Shown here one piece after another: positions 1 to 9,241 of a stretch of DNA of 64,000 bases (the stretch's first letter is position 1; every line of letters starts with the position of its first letter). The notes beneath the pieces were generated by a model. The model did no database searches. It saw only the letters and a program-made list of their open reading frames with translations, and was not told the DNA's origin. A program made the translations under genes and the position numbers. The stretch lies in assembly GCA_914767715.1 (NCBI GenBank), contig OU612075.1, forward strand, positions 18,664,001 to 18,728,000, written 5' to 3'. The stretch is from Membranipora membranacea. Lineage: Eukaryota; Bryozoa; Gymnolaemata; Cheilostomatida; Membraniporidae.

Positions 1-649
1 GGTAGAAAGTTAGTTTATTCTCCCTGGTTGAAGATAAATGAACCTTGTTTACAAACAGATGCACATGAACTACCATCTGAGAGCCCTGAGCGTGTTTATT
101 GTGAAGTTTGATCAATGGAAACAAAAACCTGTGTGCCTAGACAATATTATGTGCCTTGTGATTATTTTGTCTTATATATATACACAATTATATATATATA
201 TATTTATATATATGATATAGGCGCTGGCTGACCGTGTTAGATTTATTTAACACAATGTATAATCAGTAGAATATGGCTACAGCAGATCTACTTAGCTCTT
301 TTTATTCTATTCATTGACCCTCCCCCCCCCCCTCCATACCATAGGTGGTAGGCAGCCCACTGTATGTATAGGTAGAATAGATAGATACTGTTGCGCCTGC
401 TGGCTAGATAGAGAAAAAGCAGGTTACACTTTTAGAGGTAGGATAATAGTCTTTGGGTACCCAGGCATAGTTGAGCTGCAAATTTTATCAAATAACCTGA
501 AAAATACACAACAATTATCCATAACACAATATTATAACGTTGATATTCAACTCCCCACCATGTTTTGAAGTCCGTATGCTCCTATCTACTTCTCGCAACG
601 AATCATCATCACCAATTTGCATCAAATGAGAAGACAACTCGGCATTTTT

Positions 650-832
650 GTTGAGTTGCGACATTTGCGACGTTAGTGGGTTCGAGCTATTGCGACGTTT
701 GAAAAATTGCGACGCTTGTGGGTTTGCGATGTTATAAAAACCCTTCGTTGCAACGTTTTTGGGATTGCGACGTTAGTGGAATGCTAGATTGCGACGTTTA
801 GACGTTTGCGACGTTTGTGGGTACAACAGACT
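650..832. repeat. Degenerate short tandem repeat, TTGCGACGTTTGTGGG-like
   Basis: The word GCGACG with flanking TT and GTGGG recurs about eight times at irregular spacing of 15-40 bases. CpG density is far above that of the surrounding AT-rich DNA. I see no coding frame across it. The origin (satellite remnant or protein-binding array) is unknown. Confidence 0.6.
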
Positions 833-1243
833 CCAATGTTTTTTTTAACTAAAAACGGATGCAAATGAGTTATTGTTACATTCCATTACCAAGAAAACAG
901 ATGCTTGAACGTGAATGGAAAAAGGACCTACTCGCAACTGTTTTAGCCCATAAACTCCCTTGCTTGCACCGCAGCCACCCTTTTCGAGAACCACCCATAT
1001 CCTCAATCCGACAAAAAAATAAGAAACTCTCAGAGGTTGGCTTTGTAGCTACGGCTAGCTAGTACCTGGCACTTAATTCAAAGTTTCTGATTTCAGGTAA
1101 GAACAAATATATATGATACATAATTTCTTACCTCGTTCACAAATCCTTGATCAGAAGGACAAAGTGCGTCACTCTGCTCGGAACAATATTACAAGGCAGA
1201 CAGTATAGACAGGTGGTACAGCTTTGAGTAGAATTAAACCAAA

Positions 1244-1340
1244 GCTGTGCCGGGATAGCTAGTAGTAGAATTACATTACCAACAACTTTTCCGAAGTGGT
1301 TGGTAACCGAATGCTACTACCAGCTATCCCGGCACAGTTG
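1244..1340. repeat. Foldback element A, copy 1
   Basis: The left arm GCTGTGCCGGGATAGCTAGT is mirrored on the right as ACCAGCTATCCCGGCACAG, giving a hairpin with arms of about 30 bases. A related copy lies at 3,386-3,472. No protein is encoded, so this looks like a MITE. Confidence 0.75.
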
Positions 1341-2029
1341 AGCACTTACACTTGATACAATTTGCCATCATCTTAAGTTGCTCCCTCTCTTCTTAAAGCA
1401 TATCGATAGAGGGTAAGCAACTTCAAATACATGCTCATCATGTTAAATTTTATCTAAGCCACACCATCGCTCAATTTGGAATGTGAGATCATTCGTATCA
1501 CACTGTCAACTAAAGGGAACATTTTCTGCAGGTTTGTTGCCACCACAATCACATTTAAAATCAGATGTATTATATGTTTATAATATAATATGTTTATGAG
1601 TAGAGATTCTGGAACATGTACCCTATCCTCAGCGTTGAATCTGAATCCAAACTGGATTCATTTCGACACCATGTTACTGCTATTTAACATTTCAGTGTTG
1701 TTTTCACATTGAAAGGTCTGTTGTCCCAAGTGGATCAAGATGAAATTCAGTGGCAGTCCTGCCATTATCAAGCACTTTGGTCTTTCTGAATAGAATCCCA
1801 ACAAAGATTGCTGTTTGGCCATTCAAACAAACTCTTTAGCTGTATGTCTTTGCACCGTTCATGATATTTTGAGAAAAGGAACCAAAATATTACATCAACA
1901 TTTACAGAGTTACTTGTGCACAGAAGAGAGAAAATCATTTGTATCACTGAAGGTGAATATATCGTTCCATGTTGATATTGAGGTGAAGGAGTAACACATA
2001 CCTATACAAAGCACCTAATGTCTTGTGCT

Positions 2030-2541
2030 ATAGACAGTTTTCTGAGCTCTTATTTATGCCTCAATTCGGAGTTGTCCTCTCTCCAGTTTGGTACTTTTAA
2101 CCCACACCGCATAGGAAAAACCTGCTGAAAGAGGGTTATCTTGAAAACCGCTTACGTTAGAATAAAAATGATTTCTGATTCAGAGTCTGCACCATTGAAA
2201 ACCCTGTGAGACAGGGTTTCCAAATCATTGGAAGCTTGAATGTTGGTAAATCTTAATTTTAGTGACGAAACTCGTGAACAATTCTGCCAAATTGTCCGCA
2301 AAACAGGCAGAAAATGCTATAATTGACTATCCAAATACTTAAATTATGTCCCAAACTATGTCCATATGAGTTTTCAATGTTACAGATTCTGAATCAAAAT
2401 TAATTTTTATCCTATTATAATCGGTTTTCAAGATAACCCTCTTTTCAGCACGTTTTTCCTTTGCAGCAGGGTTAAAAGTACCAAACTGGAGAGAGGACAA
2501 CTCCAAATTGAGGCCTAAATCAGAGCTCAGAAAACTGTCTA
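2030..2541. mobile_element. Foldback MITE with ~170-base arms
   Basis: The outer ends are TAGACAGTTTTCTGAGCTC and GAGCTCAGAAAACTGTCTA. Inside them the arms continue as near-perfect inverted repeats for about 170 bases around a loop of about 170 bases. No open reading frame for a transposase is present, so it is non-autonomous. A related single arm lies at 4,770-4,853, between two array exons. Confidence 0.8.
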
Positions 2542-2663
2542 TTTGTATGTCTATGGTACAACATGTAACATATATATTATATACAGATATATATAAATAT
2601 ATACATAATATATATATATATATCTAATGATAGATCAGCTTCTCGAGATCAACCAATCCTCAA

Positions 2664-3182
2664 TCAGCTAGTGTGGTCCCATATCTGGACCAAATGTGGA
2701 GGTGATGCTTGATTCGAGGCCATATGGACAGGCGCTAGAGAAAGAGTGAGATTACCACGGGTAGAATTATCACCAGTAGAGGGGTTGTCCTCGCTCGGAC
2801 ATCCCCCAAACAGGGAGTAGTACATTTTTAATTGTCCATTGCGGGTATTGGCACTGAACGGGGCGCCGCTCGCTGGGGGCTCGTTCAATATAGCCTCATA
2901 TTCCATTTTACTTATACAGTATCTAGCGAGTTTCTCTGCAGACGTATCGGGATTTTTATAGAACTCAGAATGTACACAGCGACCATATCCCTCCTCTTCC
3001 AATTTTCTCATGGTGCCGAAAATGTATTCAGTTGGAAAGCGTGCTTTGGACGAACATGAAAAGTCAATCTGTCGCCTACACACAACCTTACCCTTCATGC
3101 GTAATATTTTCCTCCGAAGTTTAAACTCAGGGTCCAGTTTGTTTCCATATGATACTTCTGATCTGTTACCAAACAATGCTTC
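2664..3182 (-). CDS. Array unit 12: alternative terminal exon with G[YF]G/FYKNP domain
   Basis: This is the last exon of the array in transcript order. A TTGTCAG acceptor precedes 3,182 and the exon opens in phase 0. It encodes 172 residues and a TGA stop. It carries the domain signature: a RRKIL-type start, a helix-like stretch, EEGYG, then FYKNP and a following Y. Its C-terminal extension beyond the domain is about 60 residues, rich in Ser, Asn and Pro. No in-frame ATG lies between the upstream stop at the element (3,227-3,253) and the acceptor, so it needs an upstream exon. Its selector-like element is the best match in the array to the docking site. Confidence 0.8.
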   Translation of the reverse strand, partial: EALFGNRSEVSYGNKLDPEFKLRRKILRMKGKVVCRRQIDFSCSSKARFPTEYIFGTMRKLEEEGYGRCVHSEFYKNPDTSAEKLARYCISKMEYEAILNEPPASGAPFSANTRNGQLKMYYSLFGGCPSEDNPSTGDNSTRGNLTLSLAPVHMASNQASPPHLVQIWDHTS

Positions 3183-3226
3183 CTGACAATTGAAATATCG
3201 TACTTTGCAAGGGAGTCAGTTCATCT

Positions 3227-3253
3227 TCAGTTTGGTCTTTAAAGACAGGTGGT
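3227..3253 (-). promoter_or_regulatory. Selector-like element of unit 12
   Basis: On the minus strand this 27-base element differs from the reverse complement of the docking site (13,255-13,288) by one substitution and one missing A in 28 positions. Its core reads TTTAAAGACCAAACTGA. It lies 45 bases upstream of the unit 12 acceptor. Confidence 0.75.
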
Positions 3254-3385
3254 ATTTTGCAAAGAGCATTGTAACATTTTTATTGGAATATAAACTCAGT
3301 CGAATGGACACAACCAGTGATGCAACACACTTTAGGAACTTATTTACAACAAAGTATTATCCACCAGGTAGATTCAGCGCCCATA

Positions 3386-3472
3386 CAGTGCCGGGATAGC
3401 TGGTAGTCGCATTCCAATATCAGACACTATGGTTGATAATAAAATGCTTCTACCAGCTATCCTGACGCAGTT
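3386..3472. repeat. Foldback element A, copy 2
   Basis: CAGTGCCGGGATAGCTGGTA on the left is mirrored by TACCAGCTATCCTGACGCAG on the right. It is related to 1,244-1,340. A third, more diverged hairpin with the same GTAGTGGCATTCC inner block follows at about 3,498-3,632. Confidence 0.7.
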
Positions 3473-3970
3473 TGAGGGCTTAAATAACCCAGCGGTAGTA
3501 CAAAATGCCCAAACTCTGCCATGGATATTGGTAGTGGCATTCCATTATTAAATACAGCCCACCCAACACTGTCTTGGTTTGCTGTGGTAGAAAACTGAAT
3601 GCCACTACAAGCAACCTGGGTGGAAATTGAGCAGTAAAACTAGATAGGCTTAATGATCTATATACTAATACTGGTTCATAGCAAATGGTACTAATACTAA
3701 AATTTTAATTCCATGAAGCATGCTACAGAAAACTTTCAGGACAGCATTGGCAGATATGTGTCTTTTTACCCATTGGGCAACTGTTTTCGAAAATATTCTA
3801 TTATAAATTCTATGTACATATAATTTGAAAGTCATGAAATGTAGGACTAGGCTATGAATTAAATGTCTAAAATGTAATGGGGATGGAGAGGATACAGCGT
3901 TGAGTAATCTTGATTCCAAGATTCCATCGAGTGGCACACCCACAGATGGGCGTGTAAACTAGCTATTAGA

Positions 3971-4333
3971 CTAGGAGGCTTGTCGGTCTGCGAAGCTATT
4001 ATACAATTCCATACATTGTTCCGCCTTGGAACGAGTTACACATCCAAGTGGCCGAATGGATTCAAGCTGGTCATGATATTCTTGATTTGTGATACCATGT
4101 TCTACCAATTTCCTGTTTGTTAAATTAGGATTCTTGTAAAACACTTCATTATGCAGCACCCCAAAACCTTGGTCAGCAAGGTTTGACATCGCAGACAAAA
4201 TGCTTTCCTTTGTCACCCCTTTTTTCAGCCGGCTTTGAGCATTGAAGGTGTCAATAATCTGCCTGAAGGGTACAAATTTTCCCGCACCAAGCAGTATTTT
4301 CTGAGGGATGGATTTTGAGTTTCGCGGTCGCAT
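3971..4333 (-). CDS. Array unit 11: alternative terminal exon with G[YF]G/FYKNP domain
   Basis: The exon follows a TTTCTAG acceptor, opens in phase 0 and encodes 120 residues and a TAG stop. Here the first codon after the acceptor happens to be ATG, but sister exons have none, so I treat it as internal. It carries the signature QKILLGAGKF ... DQGFG ... FYKNP and ends with ELYNSF. No donor of usual form precedes the stop. The function is unknown; the order of predicted helices and the G-F-turn resemble a winged helix, which is an inference. Confidence 0.8.
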   Translation of the reverse strand: MRPRNSKSIPQKILLGAGKFVPFRQIIDTFNAQSRLKKGVTKESILSAMSNLADQGFGVLHNEVFYKNPNLTNRKLVEHGITNQEYHDQLESIRPLGCVTRSKAEQCMELYNSFADRQAS

Positions 4334-4390
4334 CTAGAAACCAATTTTAAAGTATTTGAGTTCAAAGAATTGATGCCAATGAATCAAACA

Positions 4391-4410
4391 GCAGTCTTGG
4401 TTTTATAGAT
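4391..4410 (-). promoter_or_regulatory. Selector-like element of unit 11
   Basis: On the minus strand it reads ATCTATAAAACCAAGACTGC. It can pair with the docking site at 13,255-13,288 with one bulged base, and the A to G change in CCAAGACTG is wobble-compatible. It lies 58 bases upstream of the unit 11 acceptor. Confidence 0.7.
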
Positions 4411-4769
4411 TCCGTGGTCAGCAACAGTGTTTATTTAAATGTTACTGGTATATTCACCCTGTCAGCTAGCTACCAGCCAGTATACTATGGATGGGCAGGT
4501 TGAAAATGAGGCAATATTTTTTAATAAATTATATTTATTCTGAACCCCACAAAAGGGAAATACGATGGACTACCAAAATGAGACTAAATTCACAGAAGTA
4601 TTATGCAGATTATTCACAAATGTTGCAAAATACTCTCACACCGACTATAATTTTTTTGGTTTTTATACACAAAACTACAAATTGGACCCTATATTTGCGT
4701 CAATGATAGGTATTCTTAGTCTCTACCATACCGTACCATATCATTGTCTATGGTCTCTACTAACACCTC

Positions 4770-4853
4770 TATAGGAAGATTTTTAGCTCAAATTTAACCC
4801 TATATTTGGAGTTGCCCTCTCTCCATTTGGGCACTCTTCAACACACGCGACCT
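4770..4853. repeat. Single-arm relic of the 2,030-2,541 MITE family
   Basis: The text GGAGTTGCCCTCTCTCCATT and its flanks resemble the arm GGAGTTGTCCTCTCTCCAGT of the element at 2,030-2,541. The opposite arm is not seen. It lies just past the stop of unit 10. Confidence 0.55.
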
Positions 4854-4864
4854 TTGCTAATTTA

Positions 4865-5224
4865 TCAGAACTTTATCCTTTTACCATAGATGAGATTGTG
4901 ATTGTTGACACATTGATCCCACAACCCTGGCTTTGTGCTAAACCCATAGGCCGCTGCAGTGGTATCTAAAGATCTTTGATACTCATTTTGGTTCACATTA
5001 ATCTCAACCAACATTTCAGCAGTTAATTCTGGATCTTTGTAAAATACTCCATCAAGTAATGTTCCAAATCCCTGTTTGGCCAAATCTTCTAAAGCTGAAT
5101 GGATTGCTTGGTGGTTCCTTAGATCTCTTAAGCGGTAATCAATACGAAACACTATCTGACGAAGTTGCACAAACTTCCCACGTGTCAGCATTATTTTTCG
5201 ATGCAGGTACCTCGTTGTATCGAG
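4865..5224 (-). CDS. Array unit 10: alternative terminal exon with G[YF]G/FYKNP domain
   Basis: It follows a TTTTTAG acceptor, opens in phase 0 (first residues LDTTRYLHRKIM) and encodes 119 residues and a TGA stop. The signature is RKIMLTRGKF, KQGFG, FYKDP. An internal ATG (5,191) sits at the same place in units 8, 9 and 10 but is absent from most units. Unit 10 is closest to units 9 and 8, so these three look like recent duplicates. A possible donor GGTAAAAG lies six codons before the stop, so splicing onward cannot be excluded. Confidence 0.8.
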   Translation of the reverse strand, partial: LDTTRYLHRKIMLTRGKFVQLRQIVFRIDYRLRDLRNHQAIHSALEDLAKQGFGTLLDGVFYKDPELTAEMLVEINVNQNEYQRSLDTTAAAYGFSTKPGLWDQCVNNHNLIYGKRIKF

Positions 5225-5472
5225 CTAAAAACATACCAAGCCTTCACATGAGCAAGGTCTGTTATAAAAAGGGCTTGAGAAAATTAACACTTGACTAGAT
5301 TCTCCTATTCTGCCCTGTAACCAGTGTTTCTCTTATCAAATTCTGAAGGCTTCTATCTATATAAGTTATGTGAGGCATTCCTCATTCAAAATTATATTCT
5401 GAAACTATATAGCGTTACACCTACTACCTTATCAACACAAACTAAAACTAAAATTATTTGAATCAGCAGCAT

Positions 5473-5493
5473 GAAATCAGTTCTGGTTTTTAC
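5473..5493 (-). promoter_or_regulatory. Selector-like element of unit 10
   Basis: On the minus strand it contains AAAAACCAGAACTGATTTCA, identical over 20 bases to the unit 9 element. It lies about 250 bases upstream of its acceptor, farther than in most units, and only about 45 bases past the stop of unit 9. Confidence 0.65.
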
Positions 5494-5537
5494 TCAGGCT
5501 TTAGTTGAAACTGTATGTCATAAATATCTAGTTACAA

Positions 5538-5897
5538 TTATTTACTGTACAGTTCGTCATGGCGGTCAAGGCATGCCTGCCACTTCCCAGGCCTCTGGCT
5601 GAAACCAGCATATGCAGAAGCGGCATTCAACGAATCCCTATACTCTTCATTCGTAACATGAATATTATCCAACTGTAGATTGTCAACATTAGTGTTTTTG
5701 TAAAACACCCCATCGGCCCAAGTGCCGAATCCATGTTTGGCCAAATAGTTCAAAGCAGCATTAATTGTTTGTTTCAAGTGTTTCATCCCTATCAACCTTC
5801 TCTGTCCATTATTGAATCGAAATAGAATTTGAAGGATTTGCAGAAATTTTCCACGCGTGAGCATTATTCTTCGATACAGACCCTCCTCCGGATCGAG
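5538..5897 (-). CDS. Array unit 9: alternative terminal exon with G[YF]G/FYKNP domain
   Basis: It follows a CATTTCAG acceptor, opens in phase 0 (LDPEEGLYRRIM) and encodes 119 residues and a TAA stop. The signature is RRIMLTRGKF, KHGFG, FYKNT (the Pro of FYKNP is replaced), and it ends DELYSK. The stop lies only about 45 bases from the next selector-like element, which leaves very little 3' untranslated sequence unless that element is itself transcribed. Confidence 0.8.
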   Translation of the reverse strand, partial: LDPEEGLYRRIMLTRGKFLQILQILFRFNNGQRRLIGMKHLKQTINAALNYLAKHGFGTWADGVFYKNTNVDNLQLDNIHVTNEEYRDSLNAASAYAGFSQRPGKWQACLDRHDELYSK

Positions 5898-6130
5898 CTG
5901 AAATGATACCGATGTAGAATTGATAATTCTGTTGATGACTTACTGCTCAAAGGGGTATCTTTCTTTTGTAATATCATCCTTTTTTTAGAATGATGGTCAT
6001 GTAAAACTTGTTTAATATCACGTCACCATGATTGATGAACTTATCAAGTTGACCATTTTAACTTGTAACATCCGTAGATACAAAAGATCAATGTTTGGAA
6101 AGATTGCTGAAAAGATGCCAACAAAAGCGT

Positions 6131-6154
6131 GAAATCAGTTCTGGTTTTTATGAC
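6131..6154 (-). promoter_or_regulatory. Selector-like element of unit 9
   Basis: On the minus strand it reads GTCATAAAAACCAGAACTGA followed by TTTC. It lies about 234 bases upstream of the unit 9 acceptor and 50 bases past the stop of unit 8. Confidence 0.65.
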
Positions 6155-6203
6155 TTGTCCATAAATGTGAGCATTTTCAAGTAAGACATCTGCTAGAGGA
6201 GTC

Positions 6204-6578
6204 TTACTCTTTCTCTTTGACCTGACTGTACAGCTTGTCATGAACCACTGAGCACTTTTCATAGAGATCCTGCCTAGAACTGAACCCTGGGTATATCGTG
6301 GAGGTATCCAGTGACACAGCATATTCATTTACAGAAACACCAATGGCATCTAATTCCTCAGCTGTCATATGGGGATTTTTAAAGAACACACCATCATACA
6401 GTGTACCGTACCCCTTGTTGGATAAATCATTCATTGCTGATGTTATAGACTGTTTGAGATTTTCCATACTTATTCGCTTGCGTTGATTTGTACTGAAGCG
6501 AAATATAACTTGACGAATTTGGAGAAATATCCCTCGGGTTAGCATTATCTTGCGGTAGAGTGCAGGCTCGGGATCAAA
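6204..6578 (-). CDS. Array unit 8: alternative terminal exon with G[YF]G/FYKNP domain
   Basis: It follows a TTGTTTCAG acceptor, opens in phase 0 (FDPEPALYRKIM) and encodes 124 residues and a TAA stop. The signature is RKIMLTRGIF, NKGYG, FFKNP, with a C-terminal DKLYSQ. I could not find a clear selector-like element upstream, unlike its neighbours. Confidence 0.8.
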   Translation of the reverse strand, partial: FDPEPALYRKIMLTRGIFLQIRQVIFRFSTNQRKRISMENLKQSITSAMNDLSNKGYGTLYDGVFFKNPHMTAEELDAIGVSVNEYAVSLDTSTIYPGFSSRQDLYEKCSVVHDKLYSQVKEKE

Positions 6579-6860
6579 CTGAAACAATGACCAATTTAAC
6601 ATCAACTGTTATGCTTTGATCGAAAATGTATTTTTAGAGTTATTTTTGTCGTCATGGTTATTACAGATCAGGTGGCAGCTATTCAATAGACATAGATATT
6701 GTGTAATAATGTGCCCTGTTCATTCTGTGCAAAGAAAATAGTGTGTGTTAGTTTCAAAGGTTTCTTTTTACCACATTGATCATTTTGGCTGGCTCTAATT
6801 GGTTGCAGTGAAATAATGAATGCATCTCATTTCTTAACAATAAAGTGAAAAATTAAAATG

Positions 6861-7120
6861 GTTAAAGACTACCCAAAGACCATTCTCTGCATTATGTTGT
6901 CACTATGAACAGGAAGTGCAATATAAGAAACAAGCACTTCCTGCTCATAGTGACATCATAATGCAGAGAATGAGAGTTACCTTCCCTTATGGGAGGTACT
7001 CCTCCACCATCAATATTCATGCCAATTAGAGCATTGAATTTTTACCATGCAAATCTGACATGACATTGTCATAAGTAACTGCCTGACTAAAACATGCATT
7101 GGTCTTTGGGTAGCCTTTAA
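6861..7120. mobile_element. Foldback MITE between units 7 and 8
   Basis: The outer inverted repeats are TTAAAGACTACCCAAAGACC and GGTCTTTGGGTAGCCTTTAA. An inner hairpin (6,881-6,918 with 6,933-6,972) pairs over about 38 bases. No coding sequence is present. The text AAAGACC inside the repeat resembles the selector core but lies in a different context. Confidence 0.8.
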
Positions 7121-7218
7121 AAAGCTTGAATATTACTCATGAATGTGTTTCTATTTCCACCCCTCTAGCGGCTTCCTAAACCTGTTAGTTCATATTTTAG
7201 TAAAAGTCTATTTTGAGC

Positions 7219-7584
7219 TTATAATGTGGTTGCATTGACTTTAAATAATGAGTTGTAGAGCTGCAATATGTCAGCTTCCCTTTGTGCTGTGACAGTGAAT
7301 CCTCTCTTGTGTGATGCAGGGGCTAACCTGCCTCGGTAAAATTCAGGTTGCAGTCCATAAACCGCAAGCTGCGATGCGGTTAAAGAAGGATTTTTGTAAT
7401 ATCGGCCTTTGATAAAGTAACCGTATTGTTTGTTCGATAGATTCATCATGGCCTGCTCGACTCGGCTACGTAAATCTTTGACATGGAATTTAGTGAATAA
7501 AGAATAGCGTACTTGTGTAGCATTCACAACTTTTCCATATGATCTCAAGACGACTCGCTCCAGTTCCAATATAGGGAGTACAGT
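7219..7584 (-). CDS. Array unit 7: alternative terminal exon with G[YF]G/FYKNP domain
   Basis: It follows a CATATTTCAG acceptor, opens in phase 0 (TVLPILELERVVL) and encodes 121 residues and a TAA stop. The signature is LRSYGKVV, NKQYG, YYKNP, then LAVYGLQ and LYNSLF near the end. It has no in-frame ATG in its N-terminal half, so it depends on an upstream exon for a start codon. Confidence 0.8.
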   Translation of the reverse strand, partial: TVLPILELERVVLRSYGKVVNATQVRYSLFTKFHVKDLRSRVEQAMMNLSNKQYGYFIKGRYYKNPSLTASQLAVYGLQPEFYRGRLAPASHKRGFTVTAQREADILQLYNSLFKVNATTL

Positions 7585-7630
7585 CTGAAATATGACCCAT
7601 AAAAATTGCAGAAGACTGACAATAATTGCA

Positions 7631-7652
7631 GAATCTGATCCTTATAGACAGG
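7631..7652 (-). promoter_or_regulatory. Selector-like element of unit 7
   Basis: On the minus strand it reads CCTGTCTATAAGGATCAGAT. Relative to the complement of the docking site the changes A to G and C to T both keep G-U pairing. It lies 47 bases upstream of its acceptor. Confidence 0.75.
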
Positions 7653-7987
7653 GTAGTGGTCAGTCTTATCTTGGTGCACAAGTTTTAATCAGGTTGAATT
7701 TGAATGATTTCTATCTGGATTCTTTGCGCTCGAGTCATGTCATTGAACTCAGCTATAGTCATTTGACTTAGTTTTCCAAGTTTATATCACAATCTACAGT
7801 CATTGTTTCATTCAAATGCAATTGATATTATTGGCATTTTGTCAAAACCACAACTGTTACATTGTATACATTTATTTTTGAGAACAGTTGAAATAAAGGT
7901 AAAACATATTTACAATGTATATATGTATAGGTTATGGGTCTATTTTGGAGTAGATAATGTCACTTTGACATGTTTGACAAAGTTGCT

Positions 7988-8359
7988 TCAGCTTTTCCTA
8001 CTGATTTGGAAAACAGGAAAGAGAATTTTGACCTCATCCTCATCAGCTTGAGGTGAAAAGTTGGATGCAGGTTTTAAGTTCTTCACAGGTGATGGTGAGG
8101 TAATGTACTGGTGGTATTCTGACAAAGTTAATCCATACTGAAGCAGCTTGTTATCTTTAATGTTCGGGTCCTTGTAGAAATGTCCGTTGAAATGGCCATA
8201 CCCGTTCAGAGCCATTTTAGTCATTATATCCCTAATGCGCTGCATCAGGCCACCGACACGATGCTTTGCACTGACAGCATTTGAGATTTGACGGGGATGA
8301 ACTGACATCCCATGCGATCGAAGTATTTTCGATACAACTTCCTCTTCAGAAAGAGCAGA
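7988..8359 (-). CDS. Array unit 6: alternative terminal exon with G[YF]G/FYKNP domain
   Basis: It follows a GGTTTTTCAG acceptor, opens in phase 0 (SALSEEEVVSKIL) and encodes 123 residues and a TGA stop. The signature is SKILRSHGM, LNGYG, FYKDP, then LLQYGLT. An AATAAA on the minus strand lies about 120 bases past the stop, consistent with a terminal exon. Confidence 0.8.
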   Translation of the reverse strand, partial: SALSEEEVVSKILRSHGMSVHPRQISNAVSAKHRVGGLMQRIRDIMTKMALNGYGHFNGHFYKDPNIKDNKLLQYGLTLSEYHQYITSPSPVKNLKPASNFSPQADEDEVKILFPVFQISRKS

Positions 8360-8424
8360 CTGAAAAACCGAAAACAAATTTATTTCACTCAGGGCTCTTG
8401 ATCAAAATAAAACTGAATTGTGTC

Positions 8425-8447
8425 ATTGTTCTGGTCCTTTTAGACTA
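8425..8447 (-). promoter_or_regulatory. Selector-like element of unit 6
   Basis: On the minus strand it reads TAGTCTAAAAGGACCAGAAC, matching the docking complement at 12 of 14 core positions. It lies 66 bases upstream of the acceptor. Confidence 0.6.
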
Positions 8448-8530
8448 GTTCTATAACCCCATCTTGTAAAGCTCAATTTGTATTTTATTCCAAAAATTCA
8501 TATGCCATATCACAAATGACTCTTGAAAAT

Positions 8531-8923
8531 TTATTTATTATTTTTATTCTTGTTCCTATTGTCATGACTGTATGTATGTGCATAGATAGATTGTTCAATG
8601 CCAAGGATCTTAGTGGTCAATGATTTGGTGCGGTAAATGGGTAATTGCTCTATATCTACAAAATACTGCATCATAAACTCGTCTCTTGTGACAAAATATA
8701 TATTAAGCTTAGACTGGTCTATATGAGGATTTTTGTAAAATCTCCCATCTTCAAAATAACCAAAGTTGTCATTGCGAAGCTCCGACATGGCGTCGTTTAT
8801 TGTCTTACTGTTTTCTTTTGAGCGGAAATTCCTGCTCAGAGATTGAGCATAGGCCCACGGTGTTATCGACTTGCCCGGGGACAGGAGAATAGATTTTGCC
8901 GTTTCACATTGGCTGAGGACAAA
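8531..8923 (-). CDS. Array unit 5: alternative terminal exon with G[YF]G/FYKNP domain
   Basis: It follows a TTGATTGTAG acceptor, opens in phase 0 (FVLSQCETAKSIL) and encodes 130 residues and a stop. The signature is SILLSPGKSIT, NDNFG, FYKNP. It is most like unit 4, sharing LLSPxKSITP and a C-terminal LPxYR block. AATAAA words overlap the stop on the minus strand, as expected of a terminal exon. The exon extends about 135 bases upstream of its first in-frame ATG. Confidence 0.8.
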   Translation of the reverse strand, partial: FVLSQCETAKSILLSPGKSITPWAYAQSLSRNFRSKENSKTINDAMSELRNDNFGYFEDGRFYKNPHIDQSKLNIYFVTRDEFMMQYFVDIEQLPIYRTKSLTTKILGIEQSIYAHTYSHDNRNKNKNNK

Positions 8924-8974
8924 CTACAATCAAATTCATCATCCTTCAAATTACAGACGGATTGAATTTAAAAC

Positions 8975-9000
8975 ATCAGCAGTCACTGGTCTTTAGAGAC
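8975..9000 (-). promoter_or_regulatory. Selector-like element of unit 5
   Basis: On the minus strand it reads GTCTCTAAAGACCAGTGACT, matching TGTCTxTAAAGACCA of the docking complement at 14 of 15 positions. It lies about 52 bases upstream of the acceptor. Confidence 0.7.
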
Positions 9001-9241
9001 AAATTTGGTTACTATAAGCTTGCATTCACAGCAGTGAATCCCACCACTGAAGGTGAAAAACTATTGAGCAAAATCTCATGATTAAATGCCCAGTTCTCAG
9101 TGAAAACATTATTGAAGTTAATTTGGATTATAAGATTTATTTATAAATCTATGTGCAATTTGGGAGTATTAAATCATCAAAAATAGTCTCCATTAGTACC
9201 AACTGCATCCATCAACCAGAATGGAAATGTTAAACAACCAG

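Larger units (their letters stand above)
1..2663. other. Non-coding flank downstream of the exon array
   Basis: I see no convincing coding sequence here; the open frames lack recognisable domains and splice context. The stretch holds a C-rich run near 320, a degenerate TTGCGACGTTTGTGGG-type repeat field (about 650-830), two foldback elements (1,244-1,340 and 2,030-2,541) and AT-dinucleotide runs near 180-215 and 2,565-2,630. It is the 3' flank of the minus-strand gene whose last array exon ends at 2,664. Confidence 0.6.

Noticed and set aside
2832-3059. Plus-strand open frame over array unit 12
   Set aside because: It is the antisense shadow of the unit 12 exon, with no domain of its own.
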